A stretch of DNA of 9,409 bases from Thermoprotei archaeon (GCA_003650785.1 QMRW01000045.1:1-9409); one strand, 5' to 3'. Shown: positions 1 through 6,343, counted from the first letter of the stretch. Numbers and translations: made by a program. Notes: generated by a model not told the origin, from the letters alone.

Positions 1-69
1 ACAACTGAAGAATATATTCTTGAAAAGCTAATAAGGATAGTAAGATCTAGATACCTACAAGCAGTTTGA
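1..69 (+). CDS. C-terminal fragment of an unidentified protein
   Basis: The first 69 bases of the plus strand read as 22 open codons ending in TGA, in frame with the window edge. The encoded tail (TTEEYILEKLIRIVRSRYLQ, then AV) is a charged, helix-like stretch, and its codons (CTA, ATA, AGA, AGG) match those of the neighbouring genes. The other two plus frames close almost at once, and the minus strand shows no start followed by a useful frame. It would converge on the UbiD-family gene, with 59 bases between the two stops. A short T-rich run (CTTTTAT) lies just past the stop and could end its transcript. The family cannot be identified from so short a tail, and a chance open frame remains possible. 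Confidence 0.4.
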   Translation, partial: TTEEYILEKLIRIVRSRYLQAV

Positions 70-128
70 ATCACTTTTATCCAGAATATCACTGATCTAA
101 ATTAGAATCATATAGAGGAACTTCAGTA

Positions 129-1424
129 CTATTCATAGATTCTTCTAAATCTATCAGAGGGCTTATACAGAGGTATGGTAGCATCTATTCCGAGTTTAGA
201 TGTTATCAGAGCTTCTTGATCAGCAGAGGGATCTAGACTAGATCCTCTAACACCTTCAAGAATAACTAAATCCTCTGATGGTTGAAAGCGCGTAGCTATG
301 GCCCACTCAACTTCCTCGGTATCTTCTATATTGATATCCTCATCCACTACTACAACTAGCTTGAGTGAGGGATGAGCAGCGAAGGCAGCTAAAATAGCAT
401 TTTTCGCATCTCCTTCATATTCCTTTTTGATTGAAATAAAACAATGTAACCAACCACATCCACCTCTAGATAATCTTACAGCCTTTACTTCGGGGACAGC
501 TCTACGAACGTAGTCCCATATTAGAGCTTCTCTATAAAATCCCATTAGTAATTTATGTTCCTCTCCAGCTGGCAGCAGAGCCTGGTAAAGAGGATTCTCT
601 CTTCTAAGTACTCTCTCTACTTCGAGAACAGGTTGACGCCTAACGATGTCATACGTACCGGTTATGTCGACAAAGGGGCCTTCTTCATGGAATTCATCCT
701 TTTTTATTCTACCTACTATCACTATCTCTGCCTCTCTGGGTACTACAAGACCATTATCGAGTTCACATACTTCGAGCCTATTGTTAGAGATAGTATTAGC
801 TACATCGAGTTCGAAAATACCATAGGGTGGTGAAGAGGATGCTGTAAGCATATTAAGGGGATGGCAACCTATGACAATAGCAACTTCTAAATCTCTCTCC
901 ATATCACAGGCTTTCTTGTACATACGGTATAAATGTCTCGGAACGATTCTTATCACAAGTCTTTTTCTATCTAGTACTTGAAGTCTATGTACAGATGCAT
1001 TCAGAACATCTAGTTCGTAGTCACGTGCTATTACAATGCTGGTAGTCATATATGCCCCCCCATCTCTTTTGTAATGTTTTAGTATGGGTAATGATCTAGT
1101 ACTATCTTCGTGAACCTCCATAAAGGGTGCGTCGCTCCTTATACGACCTCTCCTAGGTCTTGAAATGGCGGTCAGTAATTTTCTGTAAGCCTCAACCATA
1201 CTGCTCACCTTTAATATATTCATAAATCTTCTTCTTTTGGAGAATATATTAGAAACCACAGGAATATCATAACCCTTCGGTCTCTTAAAAAGTACTATAG
1301 GTCCTCCATCTAACTCTCTCATCCTTTTAGCTATCTGTAGCTCCACATCTAGAGGTTCTAGCACTTCCAAATACTCATCAGGTTCTACTGCCCGTGTTTC
1401 CTCTATGAAAGTCCTCAGGTCCAT
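129..1424 (-). CDS. UbiD-family prenylated-FMN decarboxylase, possibly anhydromevalonate phosphate decarboxylase
   Basis: The protein has 431 residues. UbiD-family enzymes remove a carboxylate from unsaturated acids using prenylated FMN. Family signatures seen are LPILKHYKRDGGAYMTTSIV (about 112-131), NASVHRLQV with the conserved Arg at 147, IRIVPRHL (158-165), VPREAEIVIVG (228-238) carrying the conserved Glu pair, and EEGPFVDITGTYD (247-259), followed by a C-terminal domain. Many UbiD proteins have Glu before the last Gly of the AEIV motif; here it is Val237. In archaea a UbiD homologue of this size is trans-anhydromevalonate 5-phosphate decarboxylase of the modified mevalonate pathway, known from Aeropyrum pernix. 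Assigning that substrate here is inference, since the window holds neither the partner dehydratase nor a UbiX-type prenyltransferase. The ATG start fits a leaderless transcript, because a TATA-like box ends 23 bases upstream. Confidence 0.88.
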   Translation of the reverse strand: MDLRTFIEETRAVEPDEYLEVLEPLDVELQIAKRMRELDGGPIVLFKRPKGYDIPVVSNIFSKRRRFMNILKVSSMVEAYRKLLTAISRPRRGRIRSDAPFMEVHEDSTRSLPILKHYKRDGGAYMTTSIVIARDYELDVLNASVHRLQVLDRKRLVIRIVPRHLYRMYKKACDMERDLEVAIVIGCHPLNMLTASSSPPYGIFELDVANTISNNRLEVCELDNGLVVPREAEIVIVGRIKKDEFHEEGPFVDITGTYDIVRRQPVLEVERVLRRENPLYQALLPAGEEHKLLMGFYREALIWDYVRRAVPEVKAVRLSRGGCGWLHCFISIKKEYEGDAKNAILAAFAAHPSLKLVVVVDEDINIEDTEEVEWAIATRFQPSEDLVILEGVRGSSLDPSADQEALITSKLGIDATIPLYKPSDRFRRIYE

Positions 1425-1446
1425 GTTTAGTTAAAAGTACGGTAAC

Positions 1447-1460
1447 ATATTTAATCTCGC
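1447..1460 (-). promoter_or_regulatory. Promoter of the UbiD-family gene (TATA box with upstream purines)
   Basis: On the minus strand the sequence is GCGAGATTAAATAT. The purine-rich half could be the TFB-binding element and TTAAATAT the TATA box. The box ends 23 bases before the ATG, the normal box-to-start-site distance in archaea, so transcription probably begins at or next to the ATG. No Shine-Dalgarno sequence precedes the ATG, which agrees with a leaderless mRNA. Confidence 0.5.
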
Positions 1461-1511
1461 TGTTCGATATCTTGAGTATACTACCTTAACCGTCTCTTAA
1501 TATCTTTACAT

Positions 1512-1529
1512 AAAAGACTCGCTCCGAGT
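1512..1529 (-). terminator. Possible terminator between the Clp1-like gene and the UbiD-family gene
   Basis: On the minus strand the 5-bp hairpin ACTCG-GAG-CGAGT is followed by CTTTTA, about 65 bases after the stop of the Clp1-like gene. It lies ahead of the separate promoter of the next gene. Archaeal termination depends mainly on the T run and not on the hairpin, and this T run is short, so the call is weak. Confidence 0.25.
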
Positions 1530-1595
1530 AGTATAAGATAGTTTAGTTTCAAGAACATTTCTATAATATTTTTATATCCCTTATTTAGATGTTAT

Positions 1596-2876
1596 TTAGA
1601 ATGGTGGAAATCTGACCTTACCTATTTCTCTGAAGTCATTATTCAATTTGACTAGTCCTACAACTACTAGGGATGGATTTTCGTCTACGGTAGTAACTAT
1701 TTTAATAGCGTTTTTCTCGAAATCTATTTCGTCTATAACACCCATTCCTAGGTAGGTATTAGCTGAATCAAGGAGACCTACTATGAGTCCTCTTTCTTGT
1801 CCTTTCCTAATATATATTACATCCTCCGTCTGTAAGACACGCTTTATATCACTAATTTCCTCACGACCTAGAGGACTGTCTAAGACCATCACTAGACTCT
1901 TATCATACCATCCACACCAGTGGATTCTTCGATTTATAATCTTTTCGAGTCTTCGTCTTTCATGAGGGGGCAAGGGAATTGAGGAGCCTAGGTAGGTATT
2001 AAGTAATTTCACCCTATTTAAGTCGAATGTTCTAACTCTAGCTCTCTGCATGTATTTTCTATACATTCCTTCTCTGTACACTTTTCTCTCTTCGGGAGCT
2101 CTATCTCTCACTACTGGAAGTGCTGAGAGTCTAACTATTTCAGTCCAACTCTGTCCCTCTAGTGGTCTAATTATCGGTTCAAGCTCTCTTTTCCTCTCTA
2201 TGGCTACTATCACATTAGGTCTTATTATTTCAATTAAATTCTGCTTAAACTCTACAGCCCTACCCGAGATCCATCCATCAGTATTTACTATTATTACATC
2301 TGAGGGGTATCTCATGGCTTTATTGAATAAAGTGCTAATCCCTACTAGGACTTTACCCATGAAGTCAGCAGGATTTGTCGATCCTATGAAATACTCCTCT
2401 CTCTTATGGGCTTTAAATAGTGCAGGGACTGGACGTCTGTAGATGGCTAGGCCTATTGTTGCGGGAGCACTTATTTCTGATTGCCCTAAATCCTCATCTA
2501 TTAGACTAGTTTTGAATCCTTTAGATATAGATAGGTTAACGAGGTAGTTAGCAAATATACTCTTACCACTGTTAACATCCCCTAGTATTAGTACGGATAA
2601 TGGTTTATCCATATTAAGTAGATCATCTGCCTTCTCTCTCCAATCAAATGGAATTGGAACTTTCTCGATAATTTTTAGTTCTCCCTCCTCACCTACTGAT
2701 ACTTCTAGAGTTGAGTCCTCTAATGCAGTCAAAATCGCAACTCTCGAAAGAGGAATAGTAATGCTTTCTCTAAGTCTCATAGTACTTCCTAAAACATCAA
2801 TATTACCCTCTAACAGTGTTATAGATGCTGGACCTACTATCTCTAGTTTATCTCCTTTTTTCAATTTAATTTTCAT
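1596..2876 (-). CDS. Clp1/Grc3-type polynucleotide 5'-hydroxyl kinase
   Basis: The protein has 426 residues. Proteins of this family phosphorylate 5'-OH ends of RNA (and often DNA); eukaryotic Clp1 and Grc3 work in tRNA splicing, mRNA 3'-end formation and rRNA processing. A small beta-rich N-terminal domain (about 1-75) precedes a P-loop ATPase domain with Walker A GDVNSGKS (99-106), the Clp1-type DEDLGQ motif (127-132) and NTDGW (198-202). A beta-rich C-terminal domain runs from about 320 to the end. TTG and GTG codons 12 and 9 bases upstream are in frame, but GGTGA sits five bases before the ATG used here, which favours this start. It begins 27 bases after the spt5 stop with no promoter between, so co-transcription is likely. 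The kinase call is confident; its RNA substrate is unknown. Confidence 0.85.
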   Translation of the reverse strand: MKIKLKKGDKLEIVGPASITLLEGNIDVLGSTMRLRESITIPLSRVAILTALEDSTLEVSVGEEGELKIIEKVPIPFDWREKADDLLNMDKPLSVLILGDVNSGKSIFANYLVNLSISKGFKTSLIDEDLGQSEISAPATIGLAIYRRPVPALFKAHKREEYFIGSTNPADFMGKVLVGISTLFNKAMRYPSDVIIVNTDGWISGRAVEFKQNLIEIIRPNVIVAIERKRELEPIIRPLEGQSWTEIVRLSALPVVRDRAPEERKVYREGMYRKYMQRARVRTFDLNRVKLLNTYLGSSIPLPPHERRRLEKIINRRIHWCGWYDKSLVMVLDSPLGREEISDIKRVLQTEDVIYIRKGQERGLIVGLLDSANTYLGMGVIDEIDFEKNAIKIVTTVDENPSLVVVGLVKLNNDFREIGKVRFPPF

Positions 2877-2903
2877 ATATTTCACCAAAGAGTCAAGATA
2901 TTA

Positions 2904-3356
2904 TCATCTTCCTCTTTCCACAATTCTTACATAATCGACAGAGACTGTAGTGGGTAGAGGATATGCTGCTTCGAATAACTCTATAGTTACTTCACCCCTA
3001 CTCCTATCAACACTCACAACTTTACCTCTTAATCCCCTAAATGGACCTCCAATAATCTCCACTATATCATTCACACTTACTTCCTCAATGATAGGCTTTG
3101 GTGCAATGAAGTTCTCTAACTCCTCTATCTTGAGAATACCTCCCACTCTACCCTTCACAAATCGAATACCAGCAATCAGATTATCAATGTATATAGAGGA
3201 GGGAGCTTCTATGAATACAAAGCCCTTAATTCCATCGACTACAAGTATGGATCTCACCGGTAATTTATTAGCTCTAGCTCTAGTCTCCATAATCAGTGCT
3301 ACATTGTATTCCTGGCCTGCTGTAACTCTCACAGCATAGATGTGGTTAATAGTCAC
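2904..3356 (-). CDS. spt5: Transcription elongation factor Spt5 (archaeal NusG homologue)
   Basis: The protein has 150 residues. Spt5 binds the RNA polymerase clamp with Spt4, closes the DNA cleft and raises processivity. It is the only elongation factor shared by all domains of life. The NGN domain spans about 5-85, beginning IYAVRVTAGQEYNVA, and the KOW domain spans about 95-147 with GPFRGLRGKVVSVD. The length is typical of archaeal Spt5. The start is GTG, with GGTG five bases upstream; the following MTINH leads directly into the first NGN strand. The promoter, ribosome binding site, start and first four codons lie inside a 79-bp segment that is perfectly repeated upstream of secE. In many archaea secE and spt5 are followed by L11, L1 and L10; here a Clp1-like kinase follows instead. 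Confidence 0.96.
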   Translation of the reverse strand: MTINHIYAVRVTAGQEYNVALIMETRARANKLPVRSILVVDGIKGFVFIEAPSSIYIDNLIAGIRFVKGRVGGILKIEELENFIAPKPIIEEVSVNDIVEIIGGPFRGLRGKVVSVDRSRGEVTIELFEAAYPLPTTVSVDYVRIVERGR

Positions 3357-3421
3357 ATGAGCACCTTATCTTAAAGGAACTCTTTCAAATAAAAATCTTA
3401 ACCTTGAAATAACATAGCCTA
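3343..3421. repeat. 79-bp perfect direct repeat, copy 1 (spt5 5' region)
   Basis: This segment is identical at all 79 positions to 3812-3890, in the same orientation and 469 bases apart. It covers the first four codons of spt5 plus two bases of the fifth, its GTG start, its GGTG site, and the TATA-like box further upstream. The flanking bases differ immediately on both sides. No third full copy is present in the window. Confidence 0.97.
3387..3400 (-). promoter_or_regulatory. Promoter of spt5 inside the direct repeat
   Basis: On the minus strand TAAGATTTTTATTT contains an A/T box (TTTTTATTT) preceded by purines. The box ends 31 bases before the GTG start, so transcription would begin about nine bases upstream, next to the GGTG ribosome binding site. 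The geometry suits a short-leadered archaeal mRNA. The call comes from sequence shape only. Confidence 0.45.
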
Positions 3422-3522
3422 TGGGAATTACAGAGTAGAAAGCCCCTAGTATAGTGATGTGCTTACGAGAAGAATTCAGGTAGGCTCTACTGCAAGAGTT
3501 GCTTTAATCGCTAATAAAATAG

Positions 3523-3789
3523 TCACCTTCCTCTAGCCCTTATATAGGCTATTACAGCTAGTACTATTACTGCCAGTACTACCAGTACATAAACTACTGT
3601 AGTTTTGGGTATCGCTATTCTTATAAAGGAGAAAGTAGTAGCTGTTAGCTGAAAGGCAAATCCTATAGATCCCAAAATTAATAACCCTAATAGCGATGTC
3701 TTTAGACTAGTCATAAAAGTAGGTCTTGATGGTTTACGAGAGACCTTTAATATCCTTATCACAGATCTCATAAAGGATCTCAATCCCAT
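3523..3789 (-). CDS. secE: Protein translocase subunit SecE (Sec61 gamma) with an extra C-terminal membrane segment
   Basis: The protein has 88 residues. SecE clamps the two halves of the SecY channel in the membrane. Residues 5-28 form the amphipathic surface helix with the family signature RILKVSRKPSRPTFM, followed by the usual transmembrane helix (about 30-50). Archaeal SecE normally ends soon after this helix at about 60 residues. Here a second strongly hydrophobic stretch, about 64-83 (VVYVLVVLAVIVLAVI), follows and ends in a basic tail, RARGR. The ATG is preceded by GGTGG six bases upstream, and an in-frame TAG lies immediately before the ATG, so no longer start is possible. The gene is bracketed by the 79-bp repeats and probably driven by the copied spt5 promoter. 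Position beside spt5 is usual for secE. Confidence 0.87.
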   Translation of the reverse strand: MGLRSFMRSVIRILKVSRKPSRPTFMTSLKTSLLGLLILGSIGFAFQLTATTFSFIRIAIPKTTVVYVLVVLAVIVLAVIAYIRARGR

Positions 3790-3825
3790 CTATTCCCACC
3801 CATTGGAAATATGGTTAATAGTCAC
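3790..3825 (-). other. Eleven-codon leader reading frame before secE
   Basis: The upstream repeat copy carries the spt5 GTG start and its GGTG site. From there the frame reads MTINHISNGWE and ends at TAG, and this TAG directly abuts the secE ATG in the same frame. Ribosomes loading at the copied site would end one codon before the secE start, which could allow coupled re-initiation. The last part of the frame also supplies the GGTGG site of secE. It may be only a by-product of the duplication; no conservation can be judged here. Confidence 0.45.
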
Positions 3826-3890
3826 ATGAGCACCTTATCTTAAAGGAACTCTTTCAAATAAAAATCTTAACCTTGAAATAACATAGCCTA
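3812..3890. repeat. 79-bp perfect direct repeat, copy 2 (upstream of secE)
   Basis: This copy is identical to 3343-3421. It ends 22 bases before the secE ATG and brings a promoter-like box, a GGTG site and a GTG start to that place. Perfect identity in sequence that is partly non-coding points to a recent duplication or to ongoing gene conversion. No transposase gene or inverted termini accompany it. Confidence 0.97.
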
Positions 3891-3912
3891 ATAGATTACC
3901 TAGTGTTTTCAT
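3835..3912 (-). other. 25-codon open frame running through repeat copy 2
   Basis: An ATG at 3912-3910 opens a frame that enters the repeat and ends at TAA ten bases before the GTG of the leader frame. The last 18 residues, LGYVISRLRFLFERVPLR, lie almost wholly inside the repeat. The same frame in copy 1 reads on from different upstream sequence without a recognisable start. It looks amphipathic and basic, but has no clear ribosome binding site. It could be the tail of a former gene or a chance frame. Confidence 0.2.
3856..3869 (-). promoter_or_regulatory. Duplicated spt5-type promoter upstream of secE
   Basis: This is the exact copy of the TAAGATTTTTATTT element found before spt5. Transcription from it would start just before the 11-codon leader frame and run through secE. 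It would give secE and spt5 identical initiation signals. Confidence 0.4.
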
Positions 3913-3995
3913 TCCAAATATAATACTACTGCTTCTCCTATTGGTACTAATTCTCTTGACATGGTCTAAACTTCTGTAGGGTGGAAAATGGTAAT

Positions 3996-4030
3996 AGGGG
4001 GATAAGGGTAAAAGAGAAAGGAGGGCAAAA
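3996..4030 (-). terminator. Pyrimidine-rich tract after the carbamoyltransferase gene, possible terminator
   Basis: The minus strand just after the carbamoyltransferase stop is almost entirely pyrimidine (TTTTGCCCTCCTTTCTCTTT, then TACCCTTATCCCCC). T-rich and C/T-rich tracts mark many archaeal transcript ends. The tract separates the ftsY-carbamoyltransferase unit from the secE promoter. No hairpin is seen. Confidence 0.35.
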
Positions 4031-4038
4031 GCTCACTA

Positions 4039-5007
4039 TCATCCAAAGAGGGAAGATGAAGGTGTCATTACAAAGATTAATACAGCCTTAGCTGTATATA
4101 GTCTATTTTCTGCCTGATCAAATACTACTGAGATACTTGGATCATCTATAACTTCCCTGGTCACCTCTTCTCCTCTCCTAGCTGGAAGACAGTGCATAAA
4201 TATTACATCTTCGTGAGCATTCTCTATTAACTCTCTGGTAACTCTATATTTAGGAATAAAGGTTCTTAATCTTATGTCTCTTTCATGTTCAAAGCCCATG
4301 CTAACGAATACATCTGTGTATACAACATCCACATTCCTAACAGCTTCTAATGGATCCTCTAGTATTCTCACTTTAGACCCTGTTAATTTTGAGAAATTCT
4401 CCGCAGCTTTTAAAACCTCGGGTAAAGGCTTGTACTGCATAGGACAAGCAATGTTTATATTAGCTCCCACAAGAGTTGATGCTAAGATTAGAGAGTGAGC
4501 GACATTAGATCCCCCATCGCCTATAAAGGCTATATTTACTCCTTTCAGTCTATTTTTCTTTTCCATTATAGTCATCATATCTGCTATTGCTTGGAGTGGA
4601 TGGAACCTATCGCTAAGAGCATTCACTATTGGTATTCTTGAGTATCTAGTCATCTCCACTAAGGTCTCATGAGATTTTACTCTCGCAACTATACAATCCA
4701 CGTACCTGCTTAAGACTATCACAGTATCTCTGATAGGCTCTCCTCTACCTAGTTGAAGTTCATTCCAATTCAGGTATATTGGATTAGCATGCAGTTCACG
4801 TATTGCAACTTCTAATGATACTCTTGTTCTAGTGGAAGGCTTTTCAAAGATAAGTGCCACATATTTATCTCTTAGTACCTCTATGTACTCCTCTACCGTT
4901 TTAGGAAGATCTAAATGCTTGTGTGGATATTTGAACTTCATGGATAGCTTTAGTAACCACGCAAATTCCTCGGGAGTAATATCAGCTAGAGTTATTAGAT
5001 GTCTCAT
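4039..5007 (-). CDS. argF: Ornithine carbamoyltransferase
   Basis: The protein has 322 residues, a normal length. It forms citrulline from carbamoyl phosphate and ornithine in arginine synthesis, or runs in reverse in arginine breakdown. The carbamoyl phosphate site STRTR is at 58-62, the LGRGEPIRDT loop at 86-95, and FHPLQ at 135-139. The ornithine-type motifs DVFVSMG (232-238) and HCLPARRGEEVT (272-283) separate it from aspartate carbamoyltransferase. The canonical HPCQ is HPLQ here. The ATG lies seven bases after the ftsY stop, with a GGAG close in front, so it is probably co-transcribed with ftsY. No other arginine gene is nearby, so anabolic and catabolic roles cannot be told apart. It interrupts the common ftsY-secE-spt5 order. 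Confidence 0.93.
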   Translation of the reverse strand: MRHLITLADITPEEFAWLLKLSMKFKYPHKHLDLPKTVEEYIEVLRDKYVALIFEKPSTRTRVSLEVAIRELHANPIYLNWNELQLGRGEPIRDTVIVLSRYVDCIVARVKSHETLVEMTRYSRIPIVNALSDRFHPLQAIADMMTIMEKKNRLKGVNIAFIGDGGSNVAHSLILASTLVGANINIACPMQYKPLPEVLKAAENFSKLTGSKVRILEDPLEAVRNVDVVYTDVFVSMGFEHERDIRLRTFIPKYRVTRELIENAHEDVIFMHCLPARRGEEVTREVIDDPSISVVFDQAENRLYTAKAVLIFVMTPSSSLFG

Positions 5008-5014
5008 ACTCTCC

Positions 5015-5923
5015 CTATACTAGTCCCAGTCTCTTAAGAAACCACTCAGTGGAGAATGGTATTAGATCTTCATACCTCTGTCCAGTACCCAAAAAGATAA
5101 CAGGTCTCTTAGTCGCATAGACTATTGAAAGTGCAGCGCCACCCTTCGCATCGGCATCGGCTTTCGTTAGGATGCTACAGCTTATATTCACTGCTTCGTG
5201 AAACTTAAGTGCTTCCTCTAGTGCATCGTTTCCTGTAAGTGCATCTCCTACAAATATCACTAGATCTGGATCTACTACTCTAGCAATTTTTCTCATCTCA
5301 TCCATGAGATCTTTATCTGTCTGCATTCTACCAGCAGTATCTATAAGTACTACATTTATCCTCCTCTTTTTAGCATAAAGCACTGCATCATAAGCGACAG
5401 CAGCAGGGTCAGCACCATACTTGTGTTCTACGACTTTAACTCTTAATCTGTTGGCATGCTCTTTTAGTTGCTCTATAGCTCCAGCTCTATAGGTATCCGC
5501 AGCTGCTAGTACTACACTATAATTTCTCTTCCGAAATGCATAGGCTAGTTTAGCTATTGTAGTAGTCTTCCCATGCCCATTGGGTCCTACAAATAATATG
5601 ACCAGGGGTTCTCCAACCCTCCTCTTCTTGTCAGCTAATTCAAATATATCCACTGGATTTGTGCTGTTTAGTATCTCAATTACAATCTCTCTCAATATCC
5701 TCCTAATATCCTTTGATCTATCACCGAACCTGGGTACTTTAATCTGTTTGGCCCTAGATTTAAGTTCTTCAACTATATAATCGGCAACAGGTAGCGCGAC
5801 ATCTCCTTCTAGAAGAGGGGTAATTATATCAAGGTAGTGCTTATCTATATCCTTCTCAGTGAGTTTGGTAGTTGCAAGTACATCTGCTATCGAGGAAAAA
5901 GCTCTTTTCAACACATTAAACAA
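5015..5923 (-). CDS. ftsY: Signal recognition particle receptor FtsY
   Basis: The protein has 302 residues. FtsY is the membrane-associated GTPase that receives SRP-ribosome complexes and hands them to SecYE. After an N-terminal helical N domain (about 1-95) the G domain shows GPNGHGKTT (113-121, P loop), DTYRAGA (143-149), DTAGR (195-199), TKADADAKGG (253-262, guanine specificity) and GTGQRYEDL (279-287). It lacks a long acidic A domain, as is usual in archaea. The start is TTG: GGTGA stands six bases upstream and overlaps the stop codon of the prefoldin gene, and no ATG start fits. Prefoldin alpha lies directly upstream and the carbamoyltransferase seven bases downstream, suggesting one operon. 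Confidence 0.96.
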   Translation of the reverse strand: MFNVLKRAFSSIADVLATTKLTEKDIDKHYLDIITPLLEGDVALPVADYIVEELKSRAKQIKVPRFGDRSKDIRRILREIVIEILNSTNPVDIFELADKKRRVGEPLVILFVGPNGHGKTTTIAKLAYAFRKRNYSVVLAAADTYRAGAIEQLKEHANRLRVKVVEHKYGADPAAVAYDAVLYAKKRRINVVLIDTAGRMQTDKDLMDEMRKIARVVDPDLVIFVGDALTGNDALEEALKFHEAVNISCSILTKADADAKGGAALSIVYATKRPVIFLGTGQRYEDLIPFSTEWFLKRLGLV

Positions 5924-5929
5924 TAGAAT

Positions 5930-6343
5930 TCACCCTCTTTTCCGGAGCTGTGCGCTTAGTCTAGTTCTAATCTCCTGTAGTCTACTGAGAGCTCTATTGA
6001 GCTCTTCTCTACTTCTACTCAGCTCTATGTCTACACTATTCTTATGTTTGTTCAAGTACTCAATGGCATCTTCTACAGTCTTCTCCATAAATACATTAGC
6101 TCCTATATTTACTAGGACATGTTCACGATCTATCATTCTGAACTTTCCATAGACTTGACCACCCAGAGGAAGCAGTATACTAGTTTCCTCTTTAAGATCC
6201 TTAATCCCCTCTAAAGTTTCCAAAGCTATAGCGAGATCGCTACTAGTTCTGGATAATATCTGTACTCTTTCAGAAAGTAGTCTAGCGTATTCTTCTAGAG
6301 ATGCGTAGGCTTCCACTAGCTTGGCTACTTCTTCCTCCGACAT
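5930..6343 (-). CDS. pfdA: Prefoldin alpha subunit
   Basis: The protein has 137 residues. Prefoldin is a hexamer of two alpha and four beta subunits that captures unfolded chains and passes them to the thermosome. An N-terminal coiled coil (about 1-50), a central beta-hairpin region with LLPLGGQVYGKF (58-69) and HVLVNIGANVFMEKT (75-89), and a C-terminal coiled coil (about 90-132) match the alpha subunit. An in-frame TTG 24 bases upstream would add eight residues, but it would probably lie upstream of the predicted transcription start, so the ATG after GTGGGGG is preferred. Its TGA stop forms part of the ribosome binding site of ftsY, which couples the two genes. A 334-base gap separates it from the translation cluster. 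Confidence 0.92.
   Translation of the reverse strand: MSEEEVAKLVEAYASLEEYARLLSERVQILSRTSSDLAIALETLEGIKDLKEETSILLPLGGQVYGKFRMIDREHVLVNIGANVFMEKTVEDAIEYLNKHKNSVDIELSRSREELNRALSRLQEIRTRLSAQLRKRG

Noticed and set aside
2050..2442. A 130-codon plus-strand frame opposite the Clp1-like kinase
   Set aside because: It runs antisense to the kinase domain, including the NTDGW motif, and shows no protein-like features of its own.
2877..2888. TTG or GTG starts adding up to four residues to the Clp1-like kinase
   Set aside because: Both overlap or precede the GGTGA site that is ideally spaced for the ATG at 2876.
2950..3339. A 129-codon plus-strand frame opposite spt5
   Set aside because: It is the antisense of a well-supported conserved gene, its Ser/Thr/Leu-rich translation is typical of such shadows, and it matches no family.
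3343..3890. An insertion sequence or composite transposon around secE
   Set aside because: The repeats are direct, carry no inverted termini, enclose only secE, and are far too long for a target-site duplication. No transposase is present.
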